The position numbers were made by a program, and so were the translations under genes. Shown here piece by piece: positions 30,076 through 39,673 of a DNA stretch of 64,000 nt (position 1 is the stretch's first letter; the number at the start of each line of letters is the position of its first letter). Origin of the DNA: Pseudomonas argentinensis (lineage in GTDB: Bacteria > Pseudomonadota > Gammaproteobacteria > Pseudomonadales > Pseudomonadaceae); NCBI RefSeq assembly GCF_001839655.2, contig NZ_CP056087.1, positions 1,488,001 to 1,552,000 of the forward strand. Reading direction: 5' to 3'. The notes beneath the pieces were generated by a model that did not search any database, had not been told where the DNA came from, and saw only the letters and a list, made by a program, of their open reading frames with translations.

Positions 30076-30525
30076 ATGGAGCAGTGGAAACGACTCATCG
30101 CGGCCGGTAACCGCCACTTCGCCGAAGGCCGCTGGGTCGAGGCGCGCGAGCAGTACCTGCAGGCTCTCGCCCTGGCCCAGGTACTGTTCGAACGCTGGCG
30201 TGACGCCGAGGCGGCGGTGGCGGCGTTCGTCGTCTCGCAGCACAACCTGGCCGACCTGCAGTTGACCACGGGCCATCCCGAGGGCGCTGCCGAGCACCTG
30301 TGCGCCTGCCACGAACACCTGCTGCGCTGCATGGCGGGTGAGCAGCTGTCGCCCGCGCTGCGCCAGGCCGCCATGAATCACAGCCGGCGCACTTACGCCG
30401 GTGTATTGAACTTTGTCGCCGAGCACGGGGCCTACCCCCGTACAGATCGATTGCTGGATGCCCGGGCGTCCGGCGATGCGTCAACGGCAGCGCACATGGT
30501 GCCTGCCGCCCGTCAGTACCATTAG
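30076..30525 (+). CDS. OrfX, small helical (TPR-like) protein between fumC and sodA
   Basis: 149 aa, strong ribosome-binding site (GAGGAGG). The first ~95 residues form paired helices of TPR character: AGNRHFAEGRWVEAREQYLQ, then SQHNLADLQLTTGHPEGAAE. The last ~30 residues are probably disordered. Known as orfX in the P. aeruginosa fagA-fumC-orfX-sodA operon, where its function is undefined. A role as an adaptor in iron limitation or oxidative stress is guesswork. Confidence 0.8.
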   Translation: MEQWKRLIAAGNRHFAEGRWVEAREQYLQALALAQVLFERWRDAEAAVAAFVVSQHNLADLQLTTGHPEGAAEHLCACHEHLLRCMAGEQLSPALRQAAMNHSRRTYAGVLNFVAEHGAYPRTDRLLDARASGDASTAAHMVPAARQYH

Positions 30526-30537
30526 AGGAGTGAAACC

Positions 30538-31149
30538 ATGCCGTATAGCCTGCCTGCTCTGCCTTATGCCTACGATGCCCTGGAGCCGCACATCGATGCG
30601 CAGACCATGGAGATCCACCACAGCAAGCACCACCAGACCTACGTCAACAACCTCAATGCCGCCCTGGAAGGCAACGCACTGGGCGAGTTGCCGATCGAGG
30701 AGCTGCTGACCCGTCTCAAGGAGGTGCCGGAAGACAAGCGCGGCGCCGTGATCAACAACGGTGGCGGTCACGCCAACCACTCGCTGTTCTGGACGGTGAT
30801 GAGCACCAATGGTGGTGGCGAGCCCCAGGGCGATCTGAAAGCGGCCATCGACAGCCAACTGGGTGGTTTCGAGGCTTTCAAGGAAGCCTTCACCAAGGCT
30901 GCACTGACCCGCTTCGGCAGCGGCTGGGCCTGGCTCAGCGTGACGCCGCAGAAGAAGCTGGTGGTCGAGAGCACCGGTAACCAGGACAGCCCGCTGATGA
31001 ACGGCAACATGCCGATCCTCGGCCTGGACGTCTGGGAGCACGCCTATTACCTGCGTTACCAGAACCGCCGCCCGGAATACATCGGTGCGTTCTACAACGT
31101 CGTGGACTGGGCGGAGGTTGCCCGCCGCTATCAAGCCGCGATGGCGTGA
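30538..31149 (+). CDS. sodA: manganese superoxide dismutase
   Basis: 203 aa, strong GAGGAG upstream. Dismutates superoxide. Metal ligands visible: His in [15 protein letters not shown], His in HANHSLFW, and Asp/His in [15 protein letters not shown]. The [15 protein letters not shown] block favours Mn over Fe. Last of the four Fur-regulated genes (P. aeruginosa sodM), so it supplies an iron-free SOD when iron is low. A small membrane-protein gene follows 21 nt later. Confidence 0.97.
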   Translation: MPYSLPALPYAYDALEPHIDAQTMEIHHSKHHQTYVNNLNAALEGNALGELPIEELLTRLKEVPEDKRGAVINNGGGHANHSLFWTVMSTNGGGEPQGDLKAAIDSQLGGFEAFKEAFTKAALTRFGSGWAWLSVTPQKKLVVESTGNQDSPLMNGNMPILGLDVWEHAYYLRYQNRRPEYIGAFYNVVDWAEVARRYQAAMA

Positions 31150-31170
31150 TCCACGGCTTCAGGAGCATCC

Positions 31171-31302
31171 ATGAGCCCACTGCATGAGCTGATCATGGCC
31201 AACCGCCGCTCACTGCGTCATGCGCTGGGTTTCATGGTGGTTTTTGCCGGCGGGTTGATTCTCGTCGGCAAGCTCCTGAATGGTGCGCCGGGCTGGTTTT
31301 GA
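31171..31302 (+). CDS. 43-aa single-helix membrane protein downstream of sodA
   Basis: ATG 31171 with AGGAG 6 nt upstream, stop TGA 31300-31302. The product starts MSPLHELIMANRRSLRHAL, has one hydrophobic helix (~20-36, GFMVVFAGGLILVGKLL) and ends NGAPGWF. The basic N-terminal part followed by the helix suggests an N-in inner-membrane orientation. It is 21 nt after sodA on the same strand, so it is probably the fifth gene of the Fur-regulated operon. I recognise no family. The stop is followed after 2 nt by the MITE-like element at 31305. Confidence 0.6.
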   Translation: MSPLHELIMANRRSLRHALGFMVVFAGGLILVGKLLNGAPGWF

Positions 31303-31304
31303 CC

Positions 31305-31523
31305 TAGGGTCTGTGACGTTTCAACGCGAGCCGCGTTGCCGCGAGAAATCTCGCCAGGCCGGGCGGCGATCCGCTAGGCAGAGGACGCAGGGAATGGACT
31401 GGCCGTCCGCGTTTTCCCTTGCCCAGTCCTCCAACGACGCATGGCGAGATTTTCCCACGCAACCTAGGCGGCCCCACCCGTAGGGCTCCGGCGCGGCCGT
31501 GCGTGAAACGTCAACAGACCCTA
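31305..31523. mobile_element. 219-bp MITE-like element with terminal inverted repeats
   Basis: Left end TAGGGTCTGTGACGTTTCA and the reverse complement of the right end, TAGGGTCTGTTGACGTTTCA, differ by one inserted T. Subterminal parts also pair (GAGAAATCTCGCC near 31341 against GGCGAGATTTTCC near 31444), as does the centre (GGACTGG ... CCAGTCC), so the whole element can fold. It encodes nothing convincing. It sits between the sodA operon and the convergent npr gene. Confidence 0.7.
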
Positions 31524-31566
31524 ACTGGTGGCGCGTGCGGCGCGCCGCTGCGCTGTCCGAATTCCG

Positions 31567-31839
31567 CTACTCGCCTTCGTCGAAGTAGTTGTTGATCAGG
31601 TCGACCAGGGCCTGCAGCGCCTCGTCCTCGCGTTCCCCCTCGGTCAGCAGGTGCACGTTGGTACCTTTGCCTGCTGCCAGCATCATCACCGCCATGATGC
31701 TCTTGCCGTCGACCAGGGCTTCGGCGCTACGGCCAATCTTCACCTGACACGGAAAGCGCCCCGCGACGCCGACGAACTTGGCGGCCGCCCGGGCATGCAG
31801 GCCGAGCTTGTTGATGATGGTGATTTCACGGGCGGGCAT
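31567..31839 (-). CDS. ptsO: phosphocarrier protein NPr (nitrogen PTS HPr)
   Basis: 90 aa HPr-fold protein. Active-site His15 lies in NKLGLHARAAAKF, and GKSIMAVMMLAAGKG is the conserved second motif. NPr passes phosphate from PtsP (EI-Ntr) to PtsN (EIIA-Ntr), encoded two genes upstream. Last gene of rpoN-hpf-ptsN-rapZ-npr, 12 nt after rapZ. The element at 31305-31523 ends 43 nt beyond its stop. Confidence 0.95.
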   Translation of the reverse strand: MPAREITIINKLGLHARAAAKFVGVAGRFPCQVKIGRSAEALVDGKSIMAVMMLAAGKGTNVHLLTEGEREDEALQALVDLINNYFDEGE

Positions 31840-31851
31840 CGCGGCAATTCC

Positions 31852-32709
31852 TTAACTGAGGTCGCGGTGGCGGATCTGAACGTTCTTCAACAGCGGCTTG
31901 AGGGCCTGGCCCAGGCGATTGGCCAGGTAGACGGAGCGGTGGTGGCCGCCTGTGCAGCCGATGGCCACGGTCACATAGGAGCGGTTGCTGGCGGCGAAAC
32001 GCGGCAGCCATTTGTGCAGATAGGCATGGATATCCTGATACATCTCCTCGACATCCGCCTGCGCCGCCAGGTACCCCTCCACCGGCTGCTCGAGGCCGGT
32101 GAAATCACGCAACTCGGGCTTCCAGTAAGGGTTGGGCAGGCAGCGAACGTCAAAGACCAGATCGGCATCCACCGGCATGCCGCGCTTGAAGCCGAACGAC
32201 TCGATCAGATATGCGGTGCCGGGCTCGGGCTGGTTGAGCAGACGCAACTTGAGGGTGTCACGCAACTGATAAAGGTTCAGGTGGGTGGTATCGATCTTCA
32301 GGTCGGCCCGGTCGATGATCGGGCTCAGCAGCTTGACCTCGGCATCCATGGCCTCGGCCAGGGAGCGCTGGTCGTTGGTCAGCGGATGGCGCCGGCGTGT
32401 CTCCGAGAAGCGCTTGAGCAGGGTTTCTTCACTGGCATCCAGGTACAGCACATCGCAACGAATGTTGCGTGAGCGCACTTCGTCGAGCAGTTCGGAGAAG
32501 CGCCTGAGCTGGCTGGGCAGGTTGCGCGCATCGATGGACACCGCCACCTGCGGATGCAGCAGTTCGCTATTGGGCAGTGCGCGCTCCGCCAGATCGGGCA
32601 GCAGGCCGGCCGGCAGGTTGTCGATGCAATAGAACCCGTTGTCTTCGAGGACGTCGAGCGCCGTGCTCTTGCCCGAACCGGAACGACCGCTGACGATGAT
32701 CAGGCGCAT
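31852..32709 (-). CDS. rapZ: RNase adapter protein RapZ
   Basis: 285 aa. N-terminal P-loop [20 protein letters not shown] (Walker A ~8-15) and C-terminal domain with the conserved [17 protein letters not shown]. In E. coli RapZ senses glucosamine-6-phosphate and guides RNase E to the sRNA GlmZ; in Pseudomonas its targets are less clear. In the rpoN cluster between ptsN and npr. Confidence 0.95.
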   Translation of the reverse strand: MRLIIVSGRSGSGKSTALDVLEDNGFYCIDNLPAGLLPDLAERALPNSELLHPQVAVSIDARNLPSQLRRFSELLDEVRSRNIRCDVLYLDASEETLLKRFSETRRRHPLTNDQRSLAEAMDAEVKLLSPIIDRADLKIDTTHLNLYQLRDTLKLRLLNQPEPGTAYLIESFGFKRGMPVDADLVFDVRCLPNPYWKPELRDFTGLEQPVEGYLAAQADVEEMYQDIHAYLHKWLPRFAASNRSYVTVAIGCTGGHHRSVYLANRLGQALKPLLKNVQIRHRDLS

Positions 32710-32725
32710 GGGCTAACCCCGCAGG

Positions 32726-33190
32726 CTATTGGCCGTTCTGGACGTTTACGACGGTCTGGTACAGGGATTCGCTGTCCTGGGCCTGGCGAAGCCGTTCGCG
32801 GACATCCTCGCGGTCGAACATGCTGGCGATCTGGCGCAGCAGCTCGAGGTGCTCGTCGGTCGCCGCTTCGGGCACCAGCAGCACGAAGAGCAGGTCGACG
32901 GGGGCGCCGTCGATGGCGTCGAAGTCGACGGCAGTGCTCAGCTTGAGCAGGGCGCTGATCGGCGTGTTGCAGCCGGGCAGGCGACAATGGGGAATGGCGA
33001 TGCCGTTGCCGAAGCCTGTCGAACCGAGCTTCTCGCGGGCGATCAGGCTTTCATAGATGGTCTGGCCATCGAGATCGGGCAGATCGCGCGCGATCACGCT
33101 GGCTATCTGTTCGAGGACACGCTTCTTGCTGCCGCCCGGCACGTTCACCAGGGAACGGCCGGGGGTCAGGATGGTTTCAAGTCGGATCAT
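32726..33190 (-). CDS. ptsN: nitrogen regulatory EIIA protein PtsN
   Basis: 154 aa PTS EIIA-fructose-type domain. Phosphorylated His is in GIAIPHCRLPG (~67). EIIA-Ntr is the output of the nitrogen PTS, controlling potassium uptake, carbon storage and other processes by protein contacts. The C-terminal end (LRQAQDSESLYQTVVN) is typical. Directly downstream of hpf (15 nt). Confidence 0.95.
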   Translation of the reverse strand: MIRLETILTPGRSLVNVPGGSKKRVLEQIASVIARDLPDLDGQTIYESLIAREKLGSTGFGNGIAIPHCRLPGCNTPISALLKLSTAVDFDAIDGAPVDLLFVLLVPEAATDEHLELLRQIASMFDREDVRERLRQAQDSESLYQTVVNVQNGQ

Positions 33191-33205
33191 AGGAGAAGGA
33201 CGAAC

Positions 33206-33514
33206 TCAGCGGGCCATCGCGCCCTGCTGGCGATCGAGCTGTTTTTCCTTGTGCTTGATAAGTTGGCGATCGAGTTTGTCGGTGAGTAGATCGATGGCTG
33301 CGTACATGTCGTCGTGTTCGGCATTGGCCACCACTTCGCCTCCTGCGATGTGCAAGGTGGCTTCGACTTTCTGCTTGAGCTTCTCGACCTCCAGGATAAC
33401 CTGCACATTGGTGATCTTGTCGAAGTGCCGCTCGAGGCGCTCGAGCTTTTCTTCGATGTAGCTGCGTAGTGCGTCTGTCACATCCAGCTGGTGTCCACTG
33501 ATGTTGACTTGCAT
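33206..33514 (-). CDS. hpf: ribosome hibernation promoting factor, short form
   Basis: 102 aa, the short HPF type. Binds the 30S subunit in stationary phase and with RMF promotes 100S dimers. Conserved MQVNISGHQLDVTDALRSY, then LERHFDKITNVQVILEVEKL and DDMYAAIDLLTDKLDRQLIK. AGGAGA precedes the start. It lies 87 nt downstream of rpoN, the standard context. Confidence 0.95.
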   Translation of the reverse strand: MQVNISGHQLDVTDALRSYIEEKLERLERHFDKITNVQVILEVEKLKQKVEATLHIAGGEVVANAEHDDMYAAIDLLTDKLDRQLIKHKEKQLDRQQGAMAR

Positions 33515-33601
33515 ACCGCTTCTCCTTGTTGCCGTGTGTGAGTGGCGGGTATTGAACCTGCCGCAGGAACACTGGGGCGCTGCTTTCGCTACAAGGGCAC
33601 C

Positions 33602-35110
33602 TTACATCAATCGCTTGCGTTCGCTCGAAGGCGCTATACCGAGCGATTCACGGTACTTGGCGACTGTGCGGCGCGCCACTTGAATGCCCTGTGCTTCCAG
33701 TAAACCAGCGATCTTGCTGTCGCTCAATGGCTTTTTCGCATTTTCCGCCGCGACCAGTTTCTTGATGATTGCGCGGATCGCGGTCGACGAACATTCGCCG
33801 CCTTCGGCGGTGCTGACGTGGCTGGAGAAGAAGTATTTCAGCTCGTAAATGCCACGCGGGGTGTGCATGTACTTCTGGGTGGTGACGCGGGAAATGGTCG
33901 ACTCGTGCATGCCCACCGCCTCGGCGATATCGTGCAGCACCAGCGGCTTCATGGCCTCGTCGCCGTAATCCAGGAAGCCGCGCTGGTGCTCGACGATCTG
34001 CGTGGCGACCTTCATCAGGGTCTCGTTACGGCTCTGCAGGCTCTTGATGAACCAGCGCGCTTCCTGCAGCTGGTTGCGCATGAAGGTGTTGTCGGCGCTG
34101 GAGTCGGCGCGCTTCACGAAGCCGGCGTATTGGGCGTTGACGCGCAGGCGCGGCATGGCTTCCTGGTTGAGCTCCACCAGCCAGCGATCGTTGTGCTTGC
34201 GCACGATCACATCCGGCACCACGTATTCCGGCTCGCTGGACTCGATCTGCGAGCCAGGGCGCGGGTTGAGGCTCTGAATCAGTTCGATGACCGGGCGCAG
34301 CTCGTCCTCCTTGAGCTTCATGCGGCGCATCAGCTGGCTGTAGTCACGGTTGCCGAGCAGGTCCAGATATTCAGCCGTCAGGCGCTGTGCCTCCTTGAGC
34401 CACGGAGTGGAGGCGGGCAACTGGCGCAGTTGCAGGAGCAGGCATTCGCGCAGGTCGCGAGCGCCGATTCCAGACGGCTCGAACTGCTGGATACGGCGCA
34501 GCACGGCTTCGACTTCATCCAGCTCGACATCCAGCTCAGGGTCGAAGGACTCGACGATTTCGTCGAGGGTTTCCTCCAGGTAGCCCTGATCGTTGATGCA
34601 GTCGATGAGCGTCACGGCGATCAGACGGTCCTTGTCGGACATGGGCGCCAGGTTCAGTTGCCAGAGCATGTGGCTATGCAGGCTTTCACCCGAGGACGTG
34701 CGGGTGGTGAAGTCCCATTCGTCATCGTCATTGCTGGGCAGGCTGCTGGCACTGGTCTGGTAGATATCTTCCCAGGCCGTATCCACGGGCAGCTCATTGG
34801 GAATGCGCTCGCCCCATTCGCCGTCTTCCAGGTTGTCGACGGTTTGCGGGCTTTCCTGAAAGCTCGACTCCTGAAAGGTCTCTTCCTGGACCGCGGTCGC
34901 GGCCGCGCTTTCGGCGCCATCGGCCATCGGGTCGGAATTGTCGAAGTCTTCGCCTTCTTCCTGACGCTCCAGCATCGGGTTGGATTCCAAGGCCTCCTGG
35001 ATTTCCTGTTGCAGATCCAGGGTCGACAGTTGGAGCAGGCGAATGGCTTGTTGCAGCTGCGGCGTCATCGTCAGCTGCTGGCCCATTTTCAGGACTAGCG
35101 ATGGTTTCAT
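33602..35110 (-). CDS. rpoN: RNA polymerase sigma-54 factor
   Basis: 502 aa. Region I is Gln/Leu-rich ([20 protein letters not shown]), region II acidic (~50-120), followed by the core-binding and DNA-binding domains. The RpoN box [10 protein letters not shown] is at ~479-488, and the HTH region ([20 protein letters not shown]) precedes it. Sigma-54 directs nitrogen, motility and other enhancer-dependent promoters. It has its own candidate promoter at 35176. Confidence 0.98.
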   Translation of the reverse strand: MKPSLVLKMGQQLTMTPQLQQAIRLLQLSTLDLQQEIQEALESNPMLERQEEGEDFDNSDPMADGAESAAATAVQEETFQESSFQESPQTVDNLEDGEWGERIPNELPVDTAWEDIYQTSASSLPSNDDDEWDFTTRTSSGESLHSHMLWQLNLAPMSDKDRLIAVTLIDCINDQGYLEETLDEIVESFDPELDVELDEVEAVLRRIQQFEPSGIGARDLRECLLLQLRQLPASTPWLKEAQRLTAEYLDLLGNRDYSQLMRRMKLKEDELRPVIELIQSLNPRPGSQIESSEPEYVVPDVIVRKHNDRWLVELNQEAMPRLRVNAQYAGFVKRADSSADNTFMRNQLQEARWFIKSLQSRNETLMKVATQIVEHQRGFLDYGDEAMKPLVLHDIAEAVGMHESTISRVTTQKYMHTPRGIYELKYFFSSHVSTAEGGECSSTAIRAIIKKLVAAENAKKPLSDSKIAGLLEAQGIQVARRTVAKYRESLGIAPSSERKRLM

Positions 35111-35175
35111 TGCAGACCTTATCCGGCGTCTGTACGTAATCCACGACAGGGCGACGAAGCGCCACTAGGAAGCAA

Positions 35176-35204
35176 ATTATATGCCTGAATCCGAGCACTT
35201 TGCC
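35176..35204 (-). promoter_or_regulatory. candidate promoter of rpoN
   Basis: A perfect minus-strand -10 TATAAT (35176-35181) lies 66 nt upstream of the rpoN start. The -35 position 17 nt away reads GGCAAA, a weak match. Confidence 0.45.
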
Positions 35205-35282
35205 TAGGGCCTGTTACCATTTCGTTGCGATACGGCTCGAACGGTAATGGGCGCTGGCAAGGATTCATGGGGAGGGGATCCG

Positions 35283-36008
35283 CTAGAGGCGGAATTCGTG
35301 GCCTAGATAGACTTCCTTGACCACCTGGTTGGCCAGGATCGCCGCTGAATCACCTTCGGCGATCAGCTGGCCATCGCTGACGATGTAAGCGGTTTCGCAG
35401 ATGTCCAGGGTTTCGCGGACGTTGTGATCGGTGATCAGCACGCCGATGCCCTTGGCCTTGAGGTGATGAATGATCTGCTTGATGTCGCCCACGGAGATGG
35501 GGTCGACGCCGGCGAAGGGTTCATCGAGCAGGATGAATTTCGGCGAGGTGGCCAGGGCGCGGGCGATCTCGACGCGTCGGCGTTCACCGCCGGACAGGCT
35601 CATGCCCAGATTGTCGCGGATGTGGGTGATGTGGAATTCCTGCAGCAGGCTCTCGAGCTCCTGCAGCCGCTGTTCGCGGTTGAGGTCCTTGCGGGTTTCC
35701 AGGATCGCCATGATGTTGTCGGCGACGCTGAGCTTGCGAAAGATCGAGGCTTCCTGGGGCAGGTAGCCAATCCCGGCACGGGCACGGCCGTGCATCGGCT
35801 GGTGGCTGACGTCCAGGTCGTCGATCAGTACGCGGCCCTGGTCGGCCTGCACCAGGCCCACGATCATGTAGAAGCAGGTGGTCTTGCCGGCACCGTTGGG
35901 GCCGAGCAGGCCGACGATCTGCCCGCTCTCGATGTTCAGGCTGACGTCGCGCACGACCTGGCGTCCCTTGTAGCTCTTGGCCAGGTGCTGGGCTTTCAGA
36001 ATCGCCAT
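35283..36008 (-). CDS. lptB: LPS export ABC transporter ATP-binding protein LptB
   Basis: 241 aa. ATPase that powers lipopolysaccharide extraction with LptF/G. Walker [13 protein letters not shown] (~33), signature [15 protein letters not shown], Walker [16 protein letters not shown] and the switch His in [13 protein letters not shown] are all present. It begins 2 nt after lptA and precedes rpoN by 172 nt. Confidence 0.97.
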   Translation of the reverse strand: MAILKAQHLAKSYKGRQVVRDVSLNIESGQIVGLLGPNGAGKTTCFYMIVGLVQADQGRVLIDDLDVSHQPMHGRARAGIGYLPQEASIFRKLSVADNIMAILETRKDLNREQRLQELESLLQEFHITHIRDNLGMSLSGGERRRVEIARALATSPKFILLDEPFAGVDPISVGDIKQIIHHLKAKGIGVLITDHNVRETLDICETAYIVSDGQLIAEGDSAAILANQVVKEVYLGHEFRL

Positions 36009-36010
36009 GG

Positions 36011-36559
36011 TTATTGACCCTGCTCGGCAGCGGGGGCTGCTTTCTTCTGCGGCTGGATCACCATGTCGATACGCGGGCGCGGGCTCGACACGTTGGTACC
36101 GGTGGCGCGGCCAGCGTTGACGATCTGGCGGCGCGTGTCGTAGACGATCTTCTCGCCTTCGAAGGTATTGCCTTCCTGCACCACCTTGGCCTGGTCGATC
36201 AGTACGATGCGTTCGTTGGCGGCAAAGTACTGGATGGTCAGGCCGTACGCCTTGACGATCTGCTTGTCGGCTGCCGGCTTCTGCTCGTAGTAGGCCGGCT
36301 TGCCCACCGAGGTGAACACGTCGATGTCGCCCTGTGCGTTCTGGGTGATGGTGACGGTGTCGCCGGTGATCTTCATGGTGCCCTGGGTGATGACGACGTC
36401 GCCGCGGTACACGGCTACGCCTTGCTTGTCGTCCAGTTCAGCGCTGTCGGCCTGCACGCGGATCGGCTGATCGCGGTCACTCGGCAGAGCCCAGGCGCTT
36501 ACGCTTCCGAGCGTGGCGCCAAGGCTGAGAAGTAGGGGGAGGGTTTTAACGAACCTCAT
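36011..36559 (-). CDS. lptA: LPS transport periplasmic protein LptA
   Basis: 182 aa with signal peptide ([18 protein letters not shown], cut ~25). OstA-type beta-jellyroll that forms the periplasmic bridge for [23 protein letters not shown], then [19 protein letters not shown]. The start overlaps the lptC stop by 14 nt. Confidence 0.94.
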   Translation of the reverse strand: MRFVKTLPLLLSLGATLGSVSAWALPSDRDQPIRVQADSAELDDKQGVAVYRGDVVITQGTMKITGDTVTITQNAQGDIDVFTSVGKPAYYEQKPAADKQIVKAYGLTIQYFAANERIVLIDQAKVVQEGNTFEGEKIVYDTRRQIVNAGRATGTNVSSPRPRIDMVIQPQKKAAPAAEQGQ

Positions 36560-37115
36560 GCTGGCCTCTTACATTGGACTGCAGGATCATCCTGCCGTCA
36601 TTCAAGTACGCTTTCATTCCTTGCGCCGTGGTCACCCCATTGGCCGCGTCGATTCTAACGGCTTGCTGGGTCTGCGCATATTCCTTCTGCGGGAATACGG
36701 TCAGGCGGCTGGTGGTGAGTATAGTGGGGCGGCCCTTTTCGTCCGTGCGCTCGACGCGCACCTGGTCGATCAGTTCGACTTCGTTGCCATCGGGGCCGAC
36801 TTCGCCACGGGCGCTGCGTACCTTCCAGGGCAGTTCGGTGCCGCGGAACAGGTTCATGCGCGGTTCGGTGAGCAGGGTGGTGTCGCTACTCTGCACGTGT
36901 TCGAGGCGTTCGCTGGTCATGTCGTTCTGTACCCGGCCGTCGGGCAGGTACTGCACGCTGCGCGCATTGATCGCATAGAAATCGATGGGGTTTTCCGGCC
37001 CGCTGTGCTGGGGCGCGCTGGAGAAACTGTCCGGATTGATGTTCCAGTAACCGGCCGCCACGATCAGCAATGCGCCGAAGGTCAGCAGGACGGGGGTGAG
37101 GAATTTGCGCAGCAT
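36546..37115 (-). CDS. lptC: LPS export protein LptC
   Basis: 189 aa with one N-terminal membrane helix (~8-25, TPVLLTFGALLIVAAGYW) and a periplasmic LptC jellyroll (DFYAINARSVQYLPDGRVQN). It receives LPS from LptB2FG and hands it to LptA. In the kdsD-kdsC-lptC-lptA-lptB order, 9 nt after kdsC. Confidence 0.92.
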   Translation of the reverse strand: MLRKFLTPVLLTFGALLIVAAGYWNINPDSFSSAPQHSGPENPIDFYAINARSVQYLPDGRVQNDMTSERLEHVQSSDTTLLTEPRMNLFRGTELPWKVRSARGEVGPDGNEVELIDQVRVERTDEKGRPTILTTSRLTVFPQKEYAQTQQAVRIDAANGVTTAQGMKAYLNDGRMILQSNVRGQHEVR

Positions 37116-37124
37116 CGGCAGGCC

Positions 37125-37649
37125 CTAGAGGTAGGCGGATTGGGCGGCGTCGAGCGTACCCTGTCCGCGCATGATCAGTTCACAGAATTCTCGGGCGGCA
37201 CCTTCGCCGCCCCGTGCCCGGGTCACGCCGTGAGCATGCTCGCGCACGAATTCGTTGGCGCTGGCCACGGCCATGCCCAGGCCGACCCGGCGGATTACCG
37301 GCAGGTCCGGCAGGTCGTCGCCCAGGTAGGCGACCTGCGCGTAGCTCAGGCCCAGTTCGGCGAGCAGTTCGTCGAGCACGTCGAGTTTGTCCTCGCGGCC
37401 CTGGTACAGGTGCTGGATGCCGAGGTTCTGGGCGCGGCGCTCGACCACCGGGGTCTTGCGGCCGCTGATGATGGCGGTGCGTACGCCCGAGTTGATGAGC
37501 ATCTTGATGCCCTGGCCGTCGAGGGTGTTGAAGGTCTTGAACTCGCTGCCGTCGACCAGGAAGTACAGCTTGCCATCGGTCAGCACGCCGTCGACATCGA
37601 AGATCGCCAGCTTGATCGCCTGGGTGCGTTGCAGCAGGTCATTCATCAC
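37125..37649 (-). CDS. kdsC: 3-deoxy-manno-octulosonate-8-phosphate phosphatase KdsC
   Basis: 174 aa HAD phosphatase of the tetrameric KdsC type: FDVDGVLTDGKLYF (nucleophile Asp19 and Asp21), then IISGRKTPVVERRA and YLGDDLPDLPVI. Removes phosphate from KDO-8-P in LPS inner-core synthesis. The start overlaps the kdsD stop (ATGA). Confidence 0.96.
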   Translation of the reverse strand: MMNDLLQRTQAIKLAIFDVDGVLTDGKLYFLVDGSEFKTFNTLDGQGIKMLINSGVRTAIISGRKTPVVERRAQNLGIQHLYQGREDKLDVLDELLAELGLSYAQVAYLGDDLPDLPVIRRVGLGMAVASANEFVREHAHGVTRARGGEGAAREFCELIMRGQGTLDAAQSAYL

Positions 37650-38620
37650 ATGACCCCCGCGCGCAGCAGGTCGCCCAGGTTGAAGGCGCCCACCGGGCGC
37701 CCATTGGCGTCGATCACCACCAGGGCGCTGATCTTGTTGTCTTCCATGATCTTCAGGGCCTCGGCTGCGAGCATGTCGGCCCGGGCGGTCTTGCCGTGGG
37801 GGGTCATGACCTCGTCGATACGCGCATCACGCACATCGACGCCTTTGTCCAGGGCACGGCGCAGATCGCCGTCAGTGAACACGCCGGCCAGGCGGCCATC
37901 GGCTTCCAGTACCGCGGTCATGCCCAGGCCCTTCTGGGTCATTTCCAGCAGGGCGTCACGCAGGCTGGTGCCGCGCTTGACCTGGGGCAGGCGGTCGCCG
38001 GCGTGCATGACGTTCTCGACCTTGAGCAGCAGGCGGCGACCCAGGGCGCCACCCGGGTGGGAAAAGGCGAAGTCCTCGGCCGTGAAGCCACGTGCTTCGA
38101 GCAGGGCGATGGCCAGGGCGTCGCCCAGCACCAGCGAGGCGGTGGTGGAGGAGGTCGGCGCTAGGTTGAGCGGGCAGGCTTCCTTGGCCACACGGGTGTC
38201 CAGGTTGACTTCCGCAGCCTTGGACAGCGGCGACTCGGGGTTGCCAGTCATGCTGATCAGGGTGATGCCCAGGCGCTTGATCAGCGGCAGCAGGGTGACG
38301 ATTTCCGCGGTGGAGCCCGAGTTGGAGAGGGCCAGCACCACGTCATCGCGGGTGATCATGCCCATGTCACCGTGGCTGGCTTCGGCCGGATGGACGAAAA
38401 ATGCGGTGGTGCCGGTGCTTGCCAGGGTCGCGGCGATCTTGTTGCCGATATGCCCGGACTTGCCCATGCCCACCACCACCACGCGGCCCCTGCTGGCCAG
38501 GATCAGCTCGCAGGCCTTGACGAAATTGGCGTCGATACGAGGCAGCAGCTCTTGCACCGCCTCGATCTCGAGGCGAATGGTGCGCTGTGCGGAATCAATC
38601 AGGTCGCGGGTCTGGTTCAT
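37646..38620 (-). CDS. kdsD: arabinose-5-phosphate isomerase KdsD
   Basis: 324 aa from ATG 38620 (MNQTRDLIDSAQRTIRLEIE), the normal family start; a longer reading would cross the TATAAT promoter element at 38655. An SIS isomerase domain (VVVVGMGKSGHIGNKIAATL, then FFVHPAEASHGDMGMI) is followed by two CBS domains (~210-324). Converts ribulose-5-P to arabinose-5-P for KDO synthesis. First gene of the kdsD-kdsC-lptCAB unit, divergent from mlaF. Confidence 0.95.
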   Translation of the reverse strand: MNQTRDLIDSAQRTIRLEIEAVQELLPRIDANFVKACELILASRGRVVVVGMGKSGHIGNKIAATLASTGTTAFFVHPAEASHGDMGMITRDDVVLALSNSGSTAEIVTLLPLIKRLGITLISMTGNPESPLSKAAEVNLDTRVAKEACPLNLAPTSSTTASLVLGDALAIALLEARGFTAEDFAFSHPGGALGRRLLLKVENVMHAGDRLPQVKRGTSLRDALLEMTQKGLGMTAVLEADGRLAGVFTDGDLRRALDKGVDVRDARIDEVMTPHGKTARADMLAAEALKIMEDNKISALVVIDANGRPVGAFNLGDLLRAGVM

Positions 38621-38654
38621 GCTCGGCTTGGACTGCTCGACGAAAAAGACGGGG

Positions 38655-38660
38655 ATTATA
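38655..38660 (-). promoter_or_regulatory. -10 element of the kdsD-lpt promoter
   Basis: Perfect TATAAT on the minus strand, 34 nt upstream of the kdsD ATG. No good -35 is present at 17 nt, so an activator or an alternative -35 may be involved. Confidence 0.5.
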
Positions 38661-38748
38661 GCGGGAAAGCCCTCTGGACTCATCATCCATGCTGCGGCCG
38701 CATAAATGGCAAAGCTGTCACAACCCTGAACGCTGGTGCTGCCCGGCT

Positions 38749-38777
38749 TTGGCGGGCAAATATGCAAATGCTATAGT
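38749..38777 (+). promoter_or_regulatory. sigma-70 promoter of mlaFEDCB
   Basis: TTGGCG (38749-38754), 17-nt spacer, TATAGT (38772-38777), 86 nt upstream of the mlaF ATG. Confidence 0.6.
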
Positions 38778-38863
38778 CCGCAGCCGTTTCGAAAGGGCGA
38801 ACGGAGTGCCCTTGTCCCGATCCCGGGCGTCTGATTAGGAAGGCAGTACGCAATGGAGTTCCA

Positions 38864-39673
38864 ATGAACGCGGAAAATCAGTACGCGGTCGAGCTTAAGA
38901 ACGTAAGTTTTCAGCGCGGCGAGCGAGATATCTTCAAGAACGTCGACATCTGCATCCCGCGTGGCAAGGTTACCGGGATCATGGGGCCGTCCGGCTGTGG
39001 CAAGACCACGCTGCTGCGCCTGATCGCCGCCGAGCTGCGTCCGAGCGCTGGCGAGATTCGAGTCAACGGCCTGAACCTGCCCGACCTGTCGCGCAGCGAA
39101 CTGTTCGACATGCGCAAGCAGATGGGCGTGCTGTTCCAGAGCGGCGCGCTGTTTACCGACCTCGACGTGTTCGAGAACGTGGCCTTTCCCCTGCGCGTGC
39201 ATACCCAGCTGCCCGAAGAAATGATTCGTGACATTGTACTGATGAAGCTGCAGGCCGTCGGCTTGCGCGGCGCCATCGATCTGATGCCTGATGAACTCTC
39301 CGGTGGCATGAAGCGTCGCGTGGCGTTGGCACGGGCCATCGCCCTGGATCCGCAGATTCTCATGTACGACGAGCCGTTCGTCGGTCAGGACCCGATCGCC
39401 ATGGGCGTGCTGGTGCGGCTGATCCGCCTGCTCAACGATGCCCTGGGCATTACCAGTATCGTGGTTTCTCATGACCTGGCCGAGACGGCCAGCATCGCCG
39501 ACTACATCTACGTGGTGGGCGACAGCCAGGTGCTGGGTCAGGGCACGCCGGCCGAACTGCGTGACTCGGACAATCCGCGGGTGCGTCAATTCATGCAGGG
39601 AACGCCAGACGGCCCGGTTCCCTTCCATTTCCAAGCGCCGAATTACCACGACGATCTACTGGGAGGGCGCTGA
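38864..39673 (+). CDS. mlaF: phospholipid ABC transporter ATP-binding protein MlaF
   Basis: 269 aa ATPase of the Mla system that maintains outer-membrane lipid asymmetry. Walker [17 protein letters not shown] (~40), signature [15 protein letters not shown], Walker [18 protein letters not shown], and H-loop [14 protein letters not shown]. The stop overlaps the mlaE start by one base (TGATG). First of five coupled genes. Confidence 0.96.
   Translation: MNAENQYAVELKNVSFQRGERDIFKNVDICIPRGKVTGIMGPSGCGKTTLLRLIAAELRPSAGEIRVNGLNLPDLSRSELFDMRKQMGVLFQSGALFTDLDVFENVAFPLRVHTQLPEEMIRDIVLMKLQAVGLRGAIDLMPDELSGGMKRRVALARAIALDPQILMYDEPFVGQDPIAMGVLVRLIRLLNDALGITSIVVSHDLAETASIADYIYVVGDSQVLGQGTPAELRDSDNPRVRQFMQGTPDGPVPFHFQAPNYHDDLLGGR

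Noticed and set aside
36513..38705. 730-codon open frame on the plus strand
   Set aside because: Runs antisense across lptC, kdsC and kdsD, all with clear family identity. It is a composition shadow.
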